Positions 25,091 through 34,380 are shown, numbered from the stretch's first letter. The stretch: 64,000 nt of DNA from Haloarcula rubripromontorii (GCF_001280425.1 NZ_LIUF01000005.1:176877-240876); one strand, 5' to 3'. A program made the numbers and translations. Notes: generated by a model from the sequence alone, not told the origin.

Positions 25091-27481
25091 ATGGCGCGTT
25101 CTAGTTTCCGATCCGGTGCGACAGAGGCGCTGTGTACCTGGCAGCGTGACCGACTCGACGAGCACGAGAGTCGGTTCGACGCGGCAATGCAAATCACGTC
25201 CCGGCTCGGTGCACACTGGCAGGACAGCCATGCAGAGTTCGGGTTCTGGACGCCGGAACTCGTCGGTTCGGTGCCGGCCGACGCTGTGGAACTCGAACTG
25301 TTGACGGCGACCGAGCCGGTCGACCTGACCGCCGCTGAGCAGACTGTCGCCTTCGACAGACAGCTCGTGGAGACTCGCCGGGAAGGGGAGTTTACGTGGG
25401 CGGCAGTCGACGGACCACGGCCGGGGACGCGCGACCAGCTCGGGACGCTCTACCGCCTCAGCTACGAGCACGACGGCAGCCGGGAGACCATCACGGATCC
25501 GTTTGCGGACTCACTGCCCTTCGGTGCCTACGGCCCGCCGGAGCTGTACGACATGGACCGTCTCGATGAGCAACGAGACGACCGGGCGTACTTCCAAGCG
25601 CTCGCGGAGGACGGCGTCGCCCCGCACGCCCACGAGGACGATGGAGTGCCACGGTTCGAGCCTGCAACAAGCATGCTCGAAGTCCACCCGGGCACCGCAA
25701 CCGAGTCGGGCACGCTCGCTGGACTCACCGATATCTTCGACCGAATCGGTCAGAAACAGCGCGACGGCGAGGCGCTGACGCCGGCCGAACGAAACTTCAC
25801 CGGATACGATGCTGTCCAGCTAATGCCGCTCGCCCCCATCACACAGAACGAAGACGAACTGGGCTACTGGCTACCCGAAGCCGAGCGTGAAGCGCAACTC
25901 ACGGCGACAGTCAGGCGACCCGATATGATAAACTGGGGGTACGACATCGTCATCTCCGGGTTCGGAACGGTCAATCCGGCCATCTTAGAGAGTCGTCGGC
26001 CGGACGAACTCGTTGACCTCATCGCGACCCTGCACACGATGCCAGACCCGGTCAAGGTCGTCTTCGACATCGCGCTTGGCCACGCCGACAACGGCGCGCT
26101 CCCACTGCTCAACGACGAGTGGTTCGCTGGACCGGGGATGTACGGGCAGGAGCTCGATTACACCCAGCCGGTCGTCCGTGCGGGCTTGCTCGAACTCCAG
26201 CGCCGCAAGATGGACTTCGGCGCAGATGGGATTCGCGTCGACGGCGCACAGGACTTCACGAACTGGGACCCCGAGGCCGAGGAGGAGTACCACGACGACG
26301 AGTACCTCGCCGAGATGGATCGGGTGACACAGGAGGTGGCTGGCGTCGAGTACCGTCCGTGGATGATATACGAGGACGGCCGCCCGTGGCCGCGCTCGGA
26401 CTGGGAACTCGCGTCGACGTACCGGACGCTCATCGAGGAGCACCCCCACGCCTACCAGTGGGGGCCGGTTACGTTCGCCCACAACACGCCGGCGCTACAG
26501 ACGTTCTGGGCGACGAAGTGGTGGCGCGTCCGCGAAGTCGCGGATATGGGCGAAAACTGGATCTCCGGGGTCGCAAACCACGACACGATCCGCCGCGGGA
26601 CACAGCTCGAACCAGACCCGCCGTTCAGCCAGCCACAGATAAACCGATATCTCGGCGACAGCCGGCAGGAACAGCTCGAACGGGCCTACAACAACCCCGC
26701 CACGACGATTCTGTTTCACGGCTTCATGCCCGGCTGTCCGATGGATTTCACACACGCCAACATGCGAGCCCCGTGGGGCTTCGTCCGCGACACGGACGCC
26801 GTCTGGAACCTGAAAGTTCTCGCTGAGGAGAAGAACTTCCCCGAGTGGCAGATACGGGACCGCGACTTCGAAGACGACCGGTTTTTCACCCGTCTCAAGG
26901 AGTGGGGATTCGAAAGCCGCGAGCAACTGAGCGCGTTCCTGACACGTCTCAGCGATACGGTCAGCATGACCGACTACGACAAGGCGGAGATGGCAGCGCT
27001 ACTTTCTGTGGTCGGGACACCCGTCGGCGACGACCTCTCCGTCGAGGACCTGGAACAACTGGGTCTCGACTGGATGCGGGACATCGCTCACTTCGCCACG
27101 TTATCACACTGGACCGACACACAGGACGACGACCGAACCGCGTTCGACCTTGAAGTCAGACGGTTCCGCCACGAGCACGACTGGGTGACGACAGCCCTTA
27201 CGGGCGAAGATACACTCAACTACGTCTATCCGACTGACGGGACAGTACTGTACTACGGCTACCGCACCGATTCGGAGACCGGCGAAGAACTCCTGTTCGT
27301 GGGGGCCATGGAAGGTGTTGCCGAAACCGTCACTCCCAGTCACCTCGTCGATGTCGATGAAAGCGGGTGGGACGTCGCGCTCGCCTCCCCGGGGCTGGCA
27401 GTCGAGGACCCGGGCGAACCGGTACCGCTCGCTGACAGCCAGGCCGTGCTCTTCAGTCGGTCTACTGCGAACGAACCGTAG
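25091..27481 (+). CDS. GH13-type glycoside hydrolase, possibly glucosylglycerol hydrolase-like
   Basis: 796 residues, intracellular (no signal). The alpha-amylase (beta/alpha)8 motifs are all visible: region I VVFDIALGHADNG (Asp326), region II GADGIRVDGA with nucleophile Asp384, region III WMIYEDGRP with acid/base Glu428, and region IV GVANHDT with Asp498. The N-terminal 150 residues look like a sugar-binding/CBM48-like module, and the end is a beta-sandwich. The body resembles GghA-like hydrolases of compatible solutes more than amylases; that assignment is tentative. It has no carbohydrate genes beside it. Confidence 0.75.
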   Translation: MARSSFRSGATEALCTWQRDRLDEHESRFDAAMQITSRLGAHWQDSHAEFGFWTPELVGSVPADAVELELLTATEPVDLTAAEQTVAFDRQLVETRREGEFTWAAVDGPRPGTRDQLGTLYRLSYEHDGSRETITDPFADSLPFGAYGPPELYDMDRLDEQRDDRAYFQALAEDGVAPHAHEDDGVPRFEPATSMLEVHPGTATESGTLAGLTDIFDRIGQKQRDGEALTPAERNFTGYDAVQLMPLAPITQNEDELGYWLPEAEREAQLTATVRRPDMINWGYDIVISGFGTVNPAILESRRPDELVDLIATLHTMPDPVKVVFDIALGHADNGALPLLNDEWFAGPGMYGQELDYTQPVVRAGLLELQRRKMDFGADGIRVDGAQDFTNWDPEAEEEYHDDEYLAEMDRVTQEVAGVEYRPWMIYEDGRPWPRSDWELASTYRTLIEEHPHAYQWGPVTFAHNTPALQTFWATKWWRVREVADMGENWISGVANHDTIRRGTQLEPDPPFSQPQINRYLGDSRQEQLERAYNNPATTILFHGFMPGCPMDFTHANMRAPWGFVRDTDAVWNLKVLAEEKNFPEWQIRDRDFEDDRFFTRLKEWGFESREQLSAFLTRLSDTVSMTDYDKAEMAALLSVVGTPVGDDLSVEDLEQLGLDWMRDIAHFATLSHWTDTQDDDRTAFDLEVRRFRHEHDWVTTALTGEDTLNYVYPTDGTVLYYGYRTDSETGEELLFVGAMEGVAETVTPSHLVDVDESGWDVALASPGLAVEDPGEPVPLADSQAVLFSRSTANEP

Positions 27482-27578
27482 TGACACTATATCATAGGAC
27501 GGTGTGTTCACTGCGACGGGGAGCGATAGTGTGGCGGGCCTTCTACATGGGTCGTCTTCTGAGGTGGGAAGAGCTGTC

Positions 27579-28376
27579 TTATCGACTGCTGTGGCTAGCA
27601 TCAGGTGTGTGACCGAGTTCGGCACGAACACGGGCGACATGGTCGACAAACTCGTGAGACGTTCGCTCGCGGGGCCGGTCTATGTCGACGGCCACTGTCG
27701 ACTGGACAGTGCCGGGGTCGTCGTCCAATACGACGATCCTGTCAGCTAGTTTCACGGCCTCGTCGATATCGTGAGTGACGAAGACGACCGTCTGGCGGGT
27801 TTCGGCCCAGATATCGAGCAGTTCGTTGTGGAGTCGGTCGCGTGTTCTGGCATCCACGCTGCCGAAGGGCTCGTCCAGCAACAGTATCTCCGGATCGACG
27901 GCGAGCGCACGGGCGATTCCGACGCGTTGCTTCATCCCACCTGACAGTTCCGTGGGATACGCATCCTCAAACCCTGCTAGGCCGACGAGGTCGACCAGTT
28001 CCCGTATCCGCTGCTCACAATCGGCACAGTCACACGCCGGCCGGTCGAGGCCAAAGCGAATATTACCGCGGACCGTCCGCCACGGAAATAGTGCGTACTC
28101 CTGGAAGACCATTCCCCGGTCTAGCCCCGGTTCAGTGACCCGGTCGCCGTCGACCAGTATCGAGCCGCTGTCAGCGGCGTCGAGGCCTGCTATCGTCCGT
28201 AACAACGTCGTCTTGCCACAGCCCGACGGGCCGACGATACAGCAGAACTCGCCGTCGCGAACGGCGAGAGAGACATTCGACAGAGCCTGAACAGAGTCAT
28301 ACGCTTTACTGACACCATCGACAACGATTTTTCGGTCGGACTCGATAGGGTCCGACGACCGTTCACTCAGCGCCAT
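27579..28376 (-). CDS. ABC transporter ATPase, nitrate/sulfonate/taurine type
   Basis: 265 residues with Walker A GPSGCGKTT, Q-loop FQEYALFPW, signature LSGGMKQR, Walker B ILLLDEP and His switch VTHD. The FPWRTV motif after the Q-loop marks the SsuB/TauB/NrtD subfamily. It overlaps the permease gene by 10 bases and is last of a three-gene importer operon. A cysteine-rich insert RPACDCADCE between the Q-loop and the signature is unusual. Substrate candidates are alkylsulfonates, nitrate-like anions or a pyrimidine/thiamine precursor. Confidence 0.92.
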   Translation of the reverse strand: MALSERSSDPIESDRKIVVDGVSKAYDSVQALSNVSLAVRDGEFCCIVGPSGCGKTTLLRTIAGLDAADSGSILVDGDRVTEPGLDRGMVFQEYALFPWRTVRGNIRFGLDRPACDCADCEQRIRELVDLVGLAGFEDAYPTELSGGMKQRVGIARALAVDPEILLLDEPFGSVDARTRDRLHNELLDIWAETRQTVVFVTHDIDEAVKLADRIVVLDDDPGTVQSTVAVDIDRPRERTSHEFVDHVARVRAELGHTPDASHSSR

Positions 28377-29209
28377 ACGAGTACCCGCCGTTCGAATAGC
28401 CGGAAACCAACGTCCATCGTGAGGAAGGCGAGACTGATGAGGAACATATACGCGACGCTGGTCTCCATGGCGAGGGTGTTCGCAGCGTTGATGATCTCGT
28501 AACCGACGCCGGGCGCACCGAACAGTTCGGCCCCGACGACAATCATCCAGCAGCGTCCGATACTGGTCCGGAAGCCCGTCAGCAGCTGCGGGGCGGCGCT
28601 CGGGAGCGCGACCAACTTCAGCATCGACAGGTCCTGTTCGACGCCCAGCGTCGAGGCGGCGTCGGTGAGTTCGCTCGAAACGCCCTCGACACCGCCGTAG
28701 GCGGCATAGAAGTTAATCCAGAACGCGCCGACGAAGACTATGAAGGCCGCACCCGTGTGGTGGATACCGAACCAGACGATGGCGAAGACGACCCACGCCA
28801 GCGGCGGAATCGGTCGGAGCACTCGGACGAGTGGGCGAAGCCAGTCGTCCAGCACGTCGTGCCAGCCCATCGCCAGTCCGAGGCTGCTGCCACAGGCGAC
28901 ACCCAACAGTAGGCCCGGGATGTAATGAAACAGTGTCTGTGTGAGATGGGCGAGTCCCGTCGGTAAGACGAGTTCGACGCCAGCGAGTGGAGCGACGATT
29001 CGCGTTGAGGTCGTGAACAACTCGACGAAGGCGCGGGCGGAGTCGGCAGGTCCCGGAACCAGATACGACGGCTGCGTCGTCAGCGCTCCGACCCACCAGA
29101 CAAGCAGGAAGCTCGCCAAACCCCCGAGCCCACGGAGATATCGACGTGCTTCTCCCTCGACGCCTCCGTCCAGCAGCGTCTCGGGACCGGTGTCGGTGGG
29201 CGTGTTCAT
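28367..29209 (-). CDS. ABC transporter permease, SsuC/TauC type
   Basis: 280 residues, about six helices. The EAA-type loop DAASTLGVEQDLSMLKLVALPSAAPQLLTG is the ATPase contact of binding-protein-dependent permeases, and the PLVRVLRPIPPLAWVVFAIVWFG block is typical of SsuC/TauC/NrtB. The start overlaps the stop of the substrate-binding protein gene by ATGA, and its end overlaps the ATPase gene, so the three are translated together. Confidence 0.92.
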   Translation of the reverse strand: MNTPTDTGPETLLDGGVEGEARRYLRGLGGLASFLLVWWVGALTTQPSYLVPGPADSARAFVELFTTSTRIVAPLAGVELVLPTGLAHLTQTLFHYIPGLLLGVACGSSLGLAMGWHDVLDDWLRPLVRVLRPIPPLAWVVFAIVWFGIHHTGAAFIVFVGAFWINFYAAYGGVEGVSSELTDAASTLGVEQDLSMLKLVALPSAAPQLLTGFRTSIGRCWMIVVGAELFGAPGVGYEIINAANTLAMETSVAYMFLISLAFLTMDVGFRLFERRVLVWR

Positions 29210-30231
29210 GACTCGATGGCGTCGTAGGGGCCGAAGGCGAACAGTTCCTCACTCGGAACCGGTTCGTCGATGTTTCCGACGCTCGCAACGAATTCGCCCA
29301 TCGTCGCAGCCTGATCGGTGATAGCATGCGGGTCCGAGATGAAATCGGATGCCTGTGACTCGACGGCTTCCTGAGCAAGTTCCTCGCTCACACCCGAGCC
29401 GATGACCGACGCGGCGTGGCTCGCGGCCACGTTCGGTGCGCTCGCTGTGAACGCGGTCGCTACGGTGTGCTGTTCGACCAGTGACTGTGCGATATCGCTC
29501 GCGTCGATGACCTGCTGATTCGCGTAGAGTACCGTCACTGGATGGTTCTCTAGGACATTCCCCGACCATTCGAGTTCGCCGTAACCGTCTTTACGGCCGA
29601 TTATCGTCGCGAACGGCTCTTGAATGATCGTCGCATCGATATCGCCCGACTGAATTGTCTGGACCGCTTTCGCCGGTGGGATATTCGATGTGTCGATGAC
29701 GGTGTCCATTTCCCCGGCGTCGAGATCCTCCTGAATCCAGTATCGGAGTACAATGTCGGGAACACTCCCATCCGGTGGGACACCGAACCGGATTTTTCGC
29801 CCGTTCTCACGTTCGAAGCGGTCGAAAACGGCTGCGCCCTCTTGCTCGTACAGGTCGACGAGCTTGCTCGTCCCCATAATCTTGAATCCGTTCCGTGAAT
29901 TCGCAGCGATAACACCTGCTTGCGTGCCTCTGTCGGCGAGTACCATCGCTGGAGTGATGCCAAAGAACGCGACATCGATGTCCCCGCTGGCAAACGCTGT
30001 GACGACACTGGGGCCCGAGCTAAAACGCTCGACAGTGACCTCTGCCGGGAGAACATCGTAGTACCCCTCCCGTTCCAGTACGTAGTGTTGCATGTTGGGA
30101 TAGATCGGGACGTACGCTACAGTCACGGAATCAAGCGAGGCCGCACCTTGGCCGAGACAGCCGGTTATCGTCGTCGCGATTGCACTAGCGCCAGCCGTCT
30201 GCAGTAATCGTCGCCGCGTGATAGATGCCAT
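29206..30231 (-). CDS. ABC substrate-binding Tat lipoprotein, SsuA/NMT1-like
   Basis: 341 residues. The signal TRRRLLQTAGASAIATTITGC has the twin arginines and a lipobox cysteine, so the protein is probably lipid-anchored outside the cell. The mature part has the two-lobe fold of the SsuA/TauA/THI5 group (VAYVPIYPNMQHYVLEREG, ASGDIDVAFFGITPAMVLADRG, AVQTIQSGDIDATIIQEPFAT). This group binds sulfonates, nitrate/bicarbonate or pyrimidines. It heads the importer operon; an AT-rich promoter with TTATAA lies just upstream. Confidence 0.9.
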   Translation of the reverse strand: MASITRRRLLQTAGASAIATTITGCLGQGAASLDSVTVAYVPIYPNMQHYVLEREGYYDVLPAEVTVERFSSGPSVVTAFASGDIDVAFFGITPAMVLADRGTQAGVIAANSRNGFKIMGTSKLVDLYEQEGAAVFDRFERENGRKIRFGVPPDGSVPDIVLRYWIQEDLDAGEMDTVIDTSNIPPAKAVQTIQSGDIDATIIQEPFATIIGRKDGYGELEWSGNVLENHPVTVLYANQQVIDASDIAQSLVEQHTVATAFTASAPNVAASHAASVIGSGVSEELAQEAVESQASDFISDPHAITDQAATMGEFVASVGNIDEPVPSEELFAFGPYDAIES

Positions 30232-30711
30232 CCGTATTATTAATCATATTGCTAGTTATAATAATTCCTGTGATTATTGGCTCTTGTATTAGTAACTCCC
30301 CATTGTCATAGATGTCCCTCCCGTGCTACAAGACAGATAGTAGATGGGTCGGTGAACACAGTCACTTACTATTGGTACGGGACCCTCCCGTCGGTGTTTG
30401 GCGGCCAAGCTATTGTGACCGCTTACTGGCAGCCACAGCAGGTCACTCCAGCGCGACCCGACGACCATGTCCACTCTCTGGCTCTATTTCGGACGCTCGC
30501 CACTCACCCTTGCAGTATCGGGTGTTTCGGCCAGTACGTCTCCCTCACAGTGGTCGCCACCGAACGATTGTGCTTCCAGTTCCTGAGCGATTGGACGCGT
30601 GGAAACCGTCGACGTGCGCCGTGGACTTGATTACCGTCGCGCCAGCTCTGCCCTGATGGAAATCCCACAGTCGGCGCTCTTCAGCGCTCACTGTCGTCCG
30701 TGCAGAAATCA
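30232..30711. other. Intergenic region without a supported gene
   Basis: About 480 bases. The right part of the importer promoter lies at 30232-30275 (AT-rich). The remainder is of mixed composition; short frames inside have no coding character. It borders the tRNA-derived repeats and could be decayed DNA of a former insertion, but nothing recognisable remains. Confidence 0.4.
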
Positions 30712-30940
30712 CGGGCGCTGAAGGATTTGAACCGGATGAAGACTCGCTTCGCTCGTCTTCCGGGGTTCAAATCTCAGTTTACCGTGGCAGCCGCTCGCGG
30801 ATTTGCTCGCGGCAGAACACGGGCGCTGAGGGATTTGAACCGAGGCCAGACGTGCTCGCCACGCTGCGCGCGACTGGCAGGGTTCAAATCCGCAGTGCCG
30901 GTTCACACCACCGATTCGCTACGCTCACTGGTTCGTTGCA
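30712..30940 (-). repeat. Two tandem copies of the tRNA-Arg 3' end (att-like) with hairpins
   Basis: The last 22 bases of the tRNA-Arg gene recur at 30712-30733 (one mismatch) and 30820-30841 (identical), directly downstream of the tRNA 3' end. After each copy the T-arm sequence returns inverted (GGTTCAAATC at about 30764-30773 and 30881-30890), giving long hairpins. Units are about 108 and 121 bases. Tandem tRNA 3' ends are the usual scar of site-specific integration by tyrosine recombinases, but the spacing is too small for an element. Confidence 0.65.
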
Positions 30941-31015
30941 CGGGCGCTGAGGGATTTGAACCCCCGACGGTTTGGTCCGAAGCCAAGCACTCTGTCCAAG
31001 CTGAGCTAAGCGCCC
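30941..31015 (-). tRNA. tRNA-Arg (anticodon TCG)
   Basis: 75 bases without CCA. The acceptor stem GGGCGCT pairs with AGCGCCC and the discriminator base is G. The D arm GCTC/GAGT, anticodon stem TTGG/CCAA with loop CTTCGGA, a 5-base variable loop and T arm GGGGG-TTCAAAT-CCCTC are all in place. Anticodon TCG reads CGA. The outermost anticodon-stem pair (27-43) is a C-A mismatch by my count. No intron is seen. Confidence 0.88.
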
Positions 31016-31089
31016 TACGTACAATGGTATGATGACGTTATGGTTTAAACCAACCGGTTCCGCCGCGCGACGGTACCGCAGTCAGGGGA

Positions 31090-31365
31090 TTACTCTGAAA
31101 TCGCTTCAGCTGTGTCGGTATCAGTGTCAGCGGCGACTTCGGCCACGACAGCCTCCGTGTCGACGCCCCGTTCCTCGGCGAGTGCCTCGATGAGCGCGCG
31201 CTGTTCGGCCAGTTCCTGCTCCATCCCGTCGACGCGGGTGTTGGTCTCGTCGACAGTGCTTCGCAGGTCTTCGAGCTGTGTTTTCAGCTCGTTGACCTTC
31301 TTGTAGAGGTCCTCGGCGATGTCGGCGACCTTCTGTATCTTTTTCGCGGTGGAACCCAGTCCCAT
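31090..31365 (-). CDS. DUF5798-like coiled-coil protein
   Basis: 91 residues. A short GLGSTAKKIQKVADIAEDLYKKV helix is followed by a heptad-repeat coiled coil (about residues 20-65: VNELKTQLEDLRSTVDETNTRVDGMEQELAEQRALIEALAEE) and an acidic Asp/Thr/Glu tail. It matches my memory of the small haloarchaeal DUF5798 family. Nothing points to an enzymatic function; an oligomeric scaffold or regulator is plausible. The ATG at 31365 was preferred to the GTG two codons earlier. Confidence 0.7.
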   Translation of the reverse strand: MGLGSTAKKIQKVADIAEDLYKKVNELKTQLEDLRSTVDETNTRVDGMEQELAEQRALIEALAEERGVDTEAVVAEVAADTDTDTAEAISE

Positions 31366-31444
31366 GGCCACGGGTACGGAGAGCCGACATTTCCTCGTTT
31401 CGCTCGAACGTCGCTGTTAAGACGCCGCCGGACACAGCGACGAT

Positions 31445-31858
31445 ATGGACGATTTGCGGCTCGCGCCAACTGTCGGTATCGTCGGCTGCGTTCTGTATCT
31501 CCTTGCGCTCGCAGTTCCGTACGGCCTCGTCGAGACGGCGAGTGCCGTCGGAGCGTACTACAGCTCGGGGGCGCTGTCCCCGCTGTTGCCGGGCGTGTTC
31601 GCGCTCGTCTGCATCATCGTGTTAGCGGCCGGCCGCGAGGGCCGGTCGGATCCGAGCGTCGCGGCAGGCGCGAGCATCGGCATGGGCGTGTTCATCGTCG
31701 CGCTGAGTCTGCTCTGGGCAGTCACCGTCCCCGAGAGTCTCGTGCTGGGACTGACAGAGTCGACGCTGATGGAATACCACCGCTGGAGCGTGGTCGCCGC
31801 TGGCTGTCTCATCCCGCTGGGTGGGACGTGGTTCGCGCGGGCGCTGGACCTGCTGTAG
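31445..31858 (+). CDS. Four-helix membrane protein, unknown function
   Basis: 137 residues with about four hydrophobic segments (TVGIVGCVLYLLALAVPYGLV, LLPGVFALVCIIVLAAGR, GASIGMGVFIVALSLLWAVTV, WSVVAAGCLIPLGGTWFARAL). It is compact, with short loops and no metal or catalytic motif. It lies divergent from the coiled-coil gene and just upstream of the SRP RNA. A haloarchaeal family without known role. Confidence 0.65.
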   Translation: MDDLRLAPTVGIVGCVLYLLALAVPYGLVETASAVGAYYSSGALSPLLPGVFALVCIIVLAAGREGRSDPSVAAGASIGMGVFIVALSLLWAVTVPESLVLGLTESTLMEYHRWSVVAAGCLIPLGGTWFARALDLL

Positions 31859-31936
31859 GCCCGTCGACCCACCGGGGCGTCGTCCAGCGGTCTGTGGCTA
31901 CATCCGAAAGGCCCTTATGGGGTGGCGGCGGACTTT

Positions 31937-32240
31937 CAGATGGACTAGGTCGGGGGGCTAGGCCCCCCTCCTCGCCCGCACTGTGGTCTTGAGCGGGGAC
32001 CGAACACCGGGGGCGTCCGGTCTGACGGACGTGGACCCCGTAAGCTAACGTGGAAGCCTCGTCCCACGGGGACGGCGGTCCGCGTGGTCGCACCTGCAGG
32101 GGTGTGCCCACGTGGTTAAACGATGGCACTCCGCCAGGCACGGAAGTGAGCAGCGGACCATCGAACACCCGTCGCTCGTGGGGTCGCGGGGTGGAGGAGG
32201 CAAACGGGATTACCCGCGTCCGAACGCCGGGCCATCCTGG
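31937..32240 (+). ncRNA. ffs: Signal recognition particle 7S RNA
   Basis: About 304 bases, the length of haloarchaeal 7S RNA. The ends pair (GATGG near 31939 with CCATC near 32232) as helix 1. The 5' part has the GGGGGGCTAGGCCCCCC-type Alu helices, and the S domain has the helix 8 motif CACGGAAGTGAGCAGCGGACC with the SRP54-binding GGAAG and GAGCAG internal loops. The CTTATGG element at about 31913 sits at a promoter distance. Boundaries are estimates within a few bases. Confidence 0.85.
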
Positions 32241-32611
32241 CTGTCCGTTCCATTCATATCTCTCGTCCCTCCGAACAGCACCGGTGCAAGTACCCGGAGG
32301 GCTGCCAGAGTATTTTGTGAAAATACAGCTACAACAACCGTAATCTCTAGATTTACTGTCGTGTGGGCTTTTTCTGGTGGAATAGCGGCGTTCTTACGAT
32401 TGTTTTACTCGCACTACTCTTATACAGCTATAATTTCCACGAGCCTCTCTCAGATATGCAGATTCATATTCTCAACTTGCCATCTATATCTATATATTGT
32501 CCTCTATGCTCCTATATCCGGAATATTTTGGGTTATCTGGATGTAGACATTTTCAAAACAGCGCTTTTCTGACTAGTATCTGGAGTGTCCGTGGTTATCC
32601 GATGCCAGTAA
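32241..32611. other. AT-rich intergenic stretch after SRP RNA
   Basis: About 370 bases, much richer in A and T than its surroundings. T-runs soon after 32300 could end the SRP RNA transcript. Short frames inside, such as 32363-32572, have AT-driven Tyr/Ile/Ser composition and no family likeness, so none is called. Confidence 0.4.
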
Positions 32612-34285
32612 CTATGGCGGCCCGCCGTCGGCGTTCCACTCTTGCAGTTCCGTGCGCCGGATTTTCCCGCTGGTCGTCTGTGGCAGCGCGTCGGCGAACT
32701 CGATTTCGCGGGGATACTCATACTCGGCGAGGTGGTCCCGAACGACGGACTCGATTTCCGACCGGAGCGTCTCCTGTGCCGGCGTGTCCGCGGCCGTCTC
32801 GACGTAGGCCTTGATGATTTCCCCGCGCGTGTCGTCCGGCACGCCGATGACGCCGGCCTGGACCACGTCGGGGTGTTCGAGAATCGCGCTCTCGACTTCC
32901 ATCGGCCCGACGCGGTAGCCGCTCGTGATGATGACGTCGTCCTTGCGCGATTTGAACCAGACGTAGCCGTCCTCGTCCCGCCGGGCGAGGTCGCCGGTCA
33001 CGAACCACCCATCGACCTCCTTGGCCGCCGTCTTCTCGGGCATGTTCCAGTACTCGTCGAAAAACACCGAGCGGTCGTGCGGGCGCAGCGCTATCTCGCC
33101 GAGTTCGCCCGGCGAAACGGGGTCTGCGACGCCGCGGTCGGCGGCCTCGGGGTCCAGAATCCCCAGGTCGTACCCCGGCAACGGCTTGCCCATGCTGCCG
33201 GGTTGGGTGTCGAACCAGTTCGAGTTGTTGGCGACGACGAGGTTCAGTTCCGTCTGGCCGTAGAACTCGTTGATAGTCACCGAGTCGAACGTCTCAGCCA
33301 CCCAGTCGACGATTTCCGGCGTCAGCGACTCGCCGCCGGCGGCGAGCGTCTCGATGTCGAGGTCGTACCTCGCCGTCGGGTTCTCGACTTCCATCAGCAT
33401 TCGCAGGGCGGTGGCCGGCATGAACGACTGAGTGACATCGAACTCCGAGAGCAGGCCGAACGCCTCGTCGGCCTCGAAGCCTGAGGCGGGGTAACCGACG
33501 ACGGTCCCGCCGTGGTGCCACGTCGCAAAGAGCGTCCCCCCGAGCGCCGCGCCCCAGGCCCAGTCCGCGGGCGTCCAGACGGTCGCGTCCGGACCGAGAC
33601 CCTGGTCGAAGAAGTTGTACGCCGCCGCGGCCCGCCCGAGCCAGAGCGCGTGCGAGTGACGGACGCCCTTCGGCGGCCCCGTCGACCCGCTCGTGTATAG
33701 TATCGCCGTGTCGGTGTCCGGCGTGGACGCATAGGGTTCGATGTCGGTATTCTCCGGCGAGACGAGGACGTCCTCAAAGGCGTGGACGTCACCCGCCGGC
33801 GCGTCGGTCTCGATTTCGACGACGTGGTCCAGCGCCGGACAGTCGTCTCGGACGGCATCGATATCGTCGCGCACGGCCGGATCGATAACGGCGACGGTCA
33901 CGCCAGCGTCGTCCAGCCGATACCGGAGCGCATCCGTGCCGAACAGGACCGTCAGCGGGACCGACACGGCCCCGAGCTTCCAGTTCGCCAGGTGGGTGAC
34001 TGGGTTCTGTGACTTCTGTGGCACGACGACGCCGACCCGGTCGCCGGCCTCAACGCCGAGCCTAGCCAACCCGGCCGCGAGCCTGTCCGATAACTCGTCA
34101 AGTTCGCGGAACGTATACTGCTCGCGCTGTCCGTCAGGATACGCCTGTTCGAGCGCCACCCTGTCGGAATCGTCGTGTTTTTGCAGAAAATCGACCGCCG
34201 GATTGTACGACTCCGGCAGGTCCCACGTGAACTGCTCGCGGGCCCCGTCGTACGCCTCGAAGTCCGGCATCACTGTCCAGACCAT
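32612..34285 (-). CDS. Acyl-CoA synthetase (AMP-forming), acetyl/medium-chain type
   Basis: 557 residues of the ANL superfamily. The phosphate loop YTSGSTGPPKGVRHSH, the A5 motif NEFYGQTEL, the A7/A8 segments WFVTGDLARRDEDGYVWFKSRKDDVIITSGYRVGP and the catalytic Lys in TTSGKIRRTEL are all present. It makes acyl-AMP and then acyl-CoA from a carboxylate, ATP and CoA. Motif spacing resembles ACSM-like medium-chain and short-chain ligases; substrate not fixed. The ATG at 34285 (MVWTVMPDFEAYDG) is the best start, with 34270 as an alternative. It diverges from a methyltransferase gene. Confidence 0.88.
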   Translation of the reverse strand: MVWTVMPDFEAYDGAREQFTWDLPESYNPAVDFLQKHDDSDRVALEQAYPDGQREQYTFRELDELSDRLAAGLARLGVEAGDRVGVVVPQKSQNPVTHLANWKLGAVSVPLTVLFGTDALRYRLDDAGVTVAVIDPAVRDDIDAVRDDCPALDHVVEIETDAPAGDVHAFEDVLVSPENTDIEPYASTPDTDTAILYTSGSTGPPKGVRHSHALWLGRAAAAYNFFDQGLGPDATVWTPADWAWGAALGGTLFATWHHGGTVVGYPASGFEADEAFGLLSEFDVTQSFMPATALRMLMEVENPTARYDLDIETLAAGGESLTPEIVDWVAETFDSVTINEFYGQTELNLVVANNSNWFDTQPGSMGKPLPGYDLGILDPEAADRGVADPVSPGELGEIALRPHDRSVFFDEYWNMPEKTAAKEVDGWFVTGDLARRDEDGYVWFKSRKDDVIITSGYRVGPMEVESAILEHPDVVQAGVIGVPDDTRGEIIKAYVETAADTPAQETLRSEIESVVRDHLAEYEYPREIEFADALPQTTSGKIRRTELQEWNADGGPP

Positions 34286-34380
34286 GGCATGCCGGTCGTC
34301 TGGGTGGCTGTTGCGTTTTTCGGTCACGGTCCTCACGACCGATCCGGCAGAACTTTCCGTCTTCCCCACACGACTTGACC

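Noticed and set aside
30277..30630. Plus-strand frames between the importer and the tRNA
   Set aside because: Basic, cysteine- and arginine-rich translations without codon bias.
30712..30940. CRISPR-like direct repeats
   Set aside because: Only two extra copies, uneven spacing and identity to the tRNA 3' end; no cas genes in the window.
31937..32240. RNase P RNA
   Set aside because: No conserved ACAGAA-type motif; the GGAAG/GAGCAG S-domain loops fit SRP RNA.
32363..32572. Small AT-rich membrane-like frame after the SRP RNA
   Set aside because: Its hydrophobic Ile/Tyr/Ser content is explained by AT-rich DNA; no start context or family.
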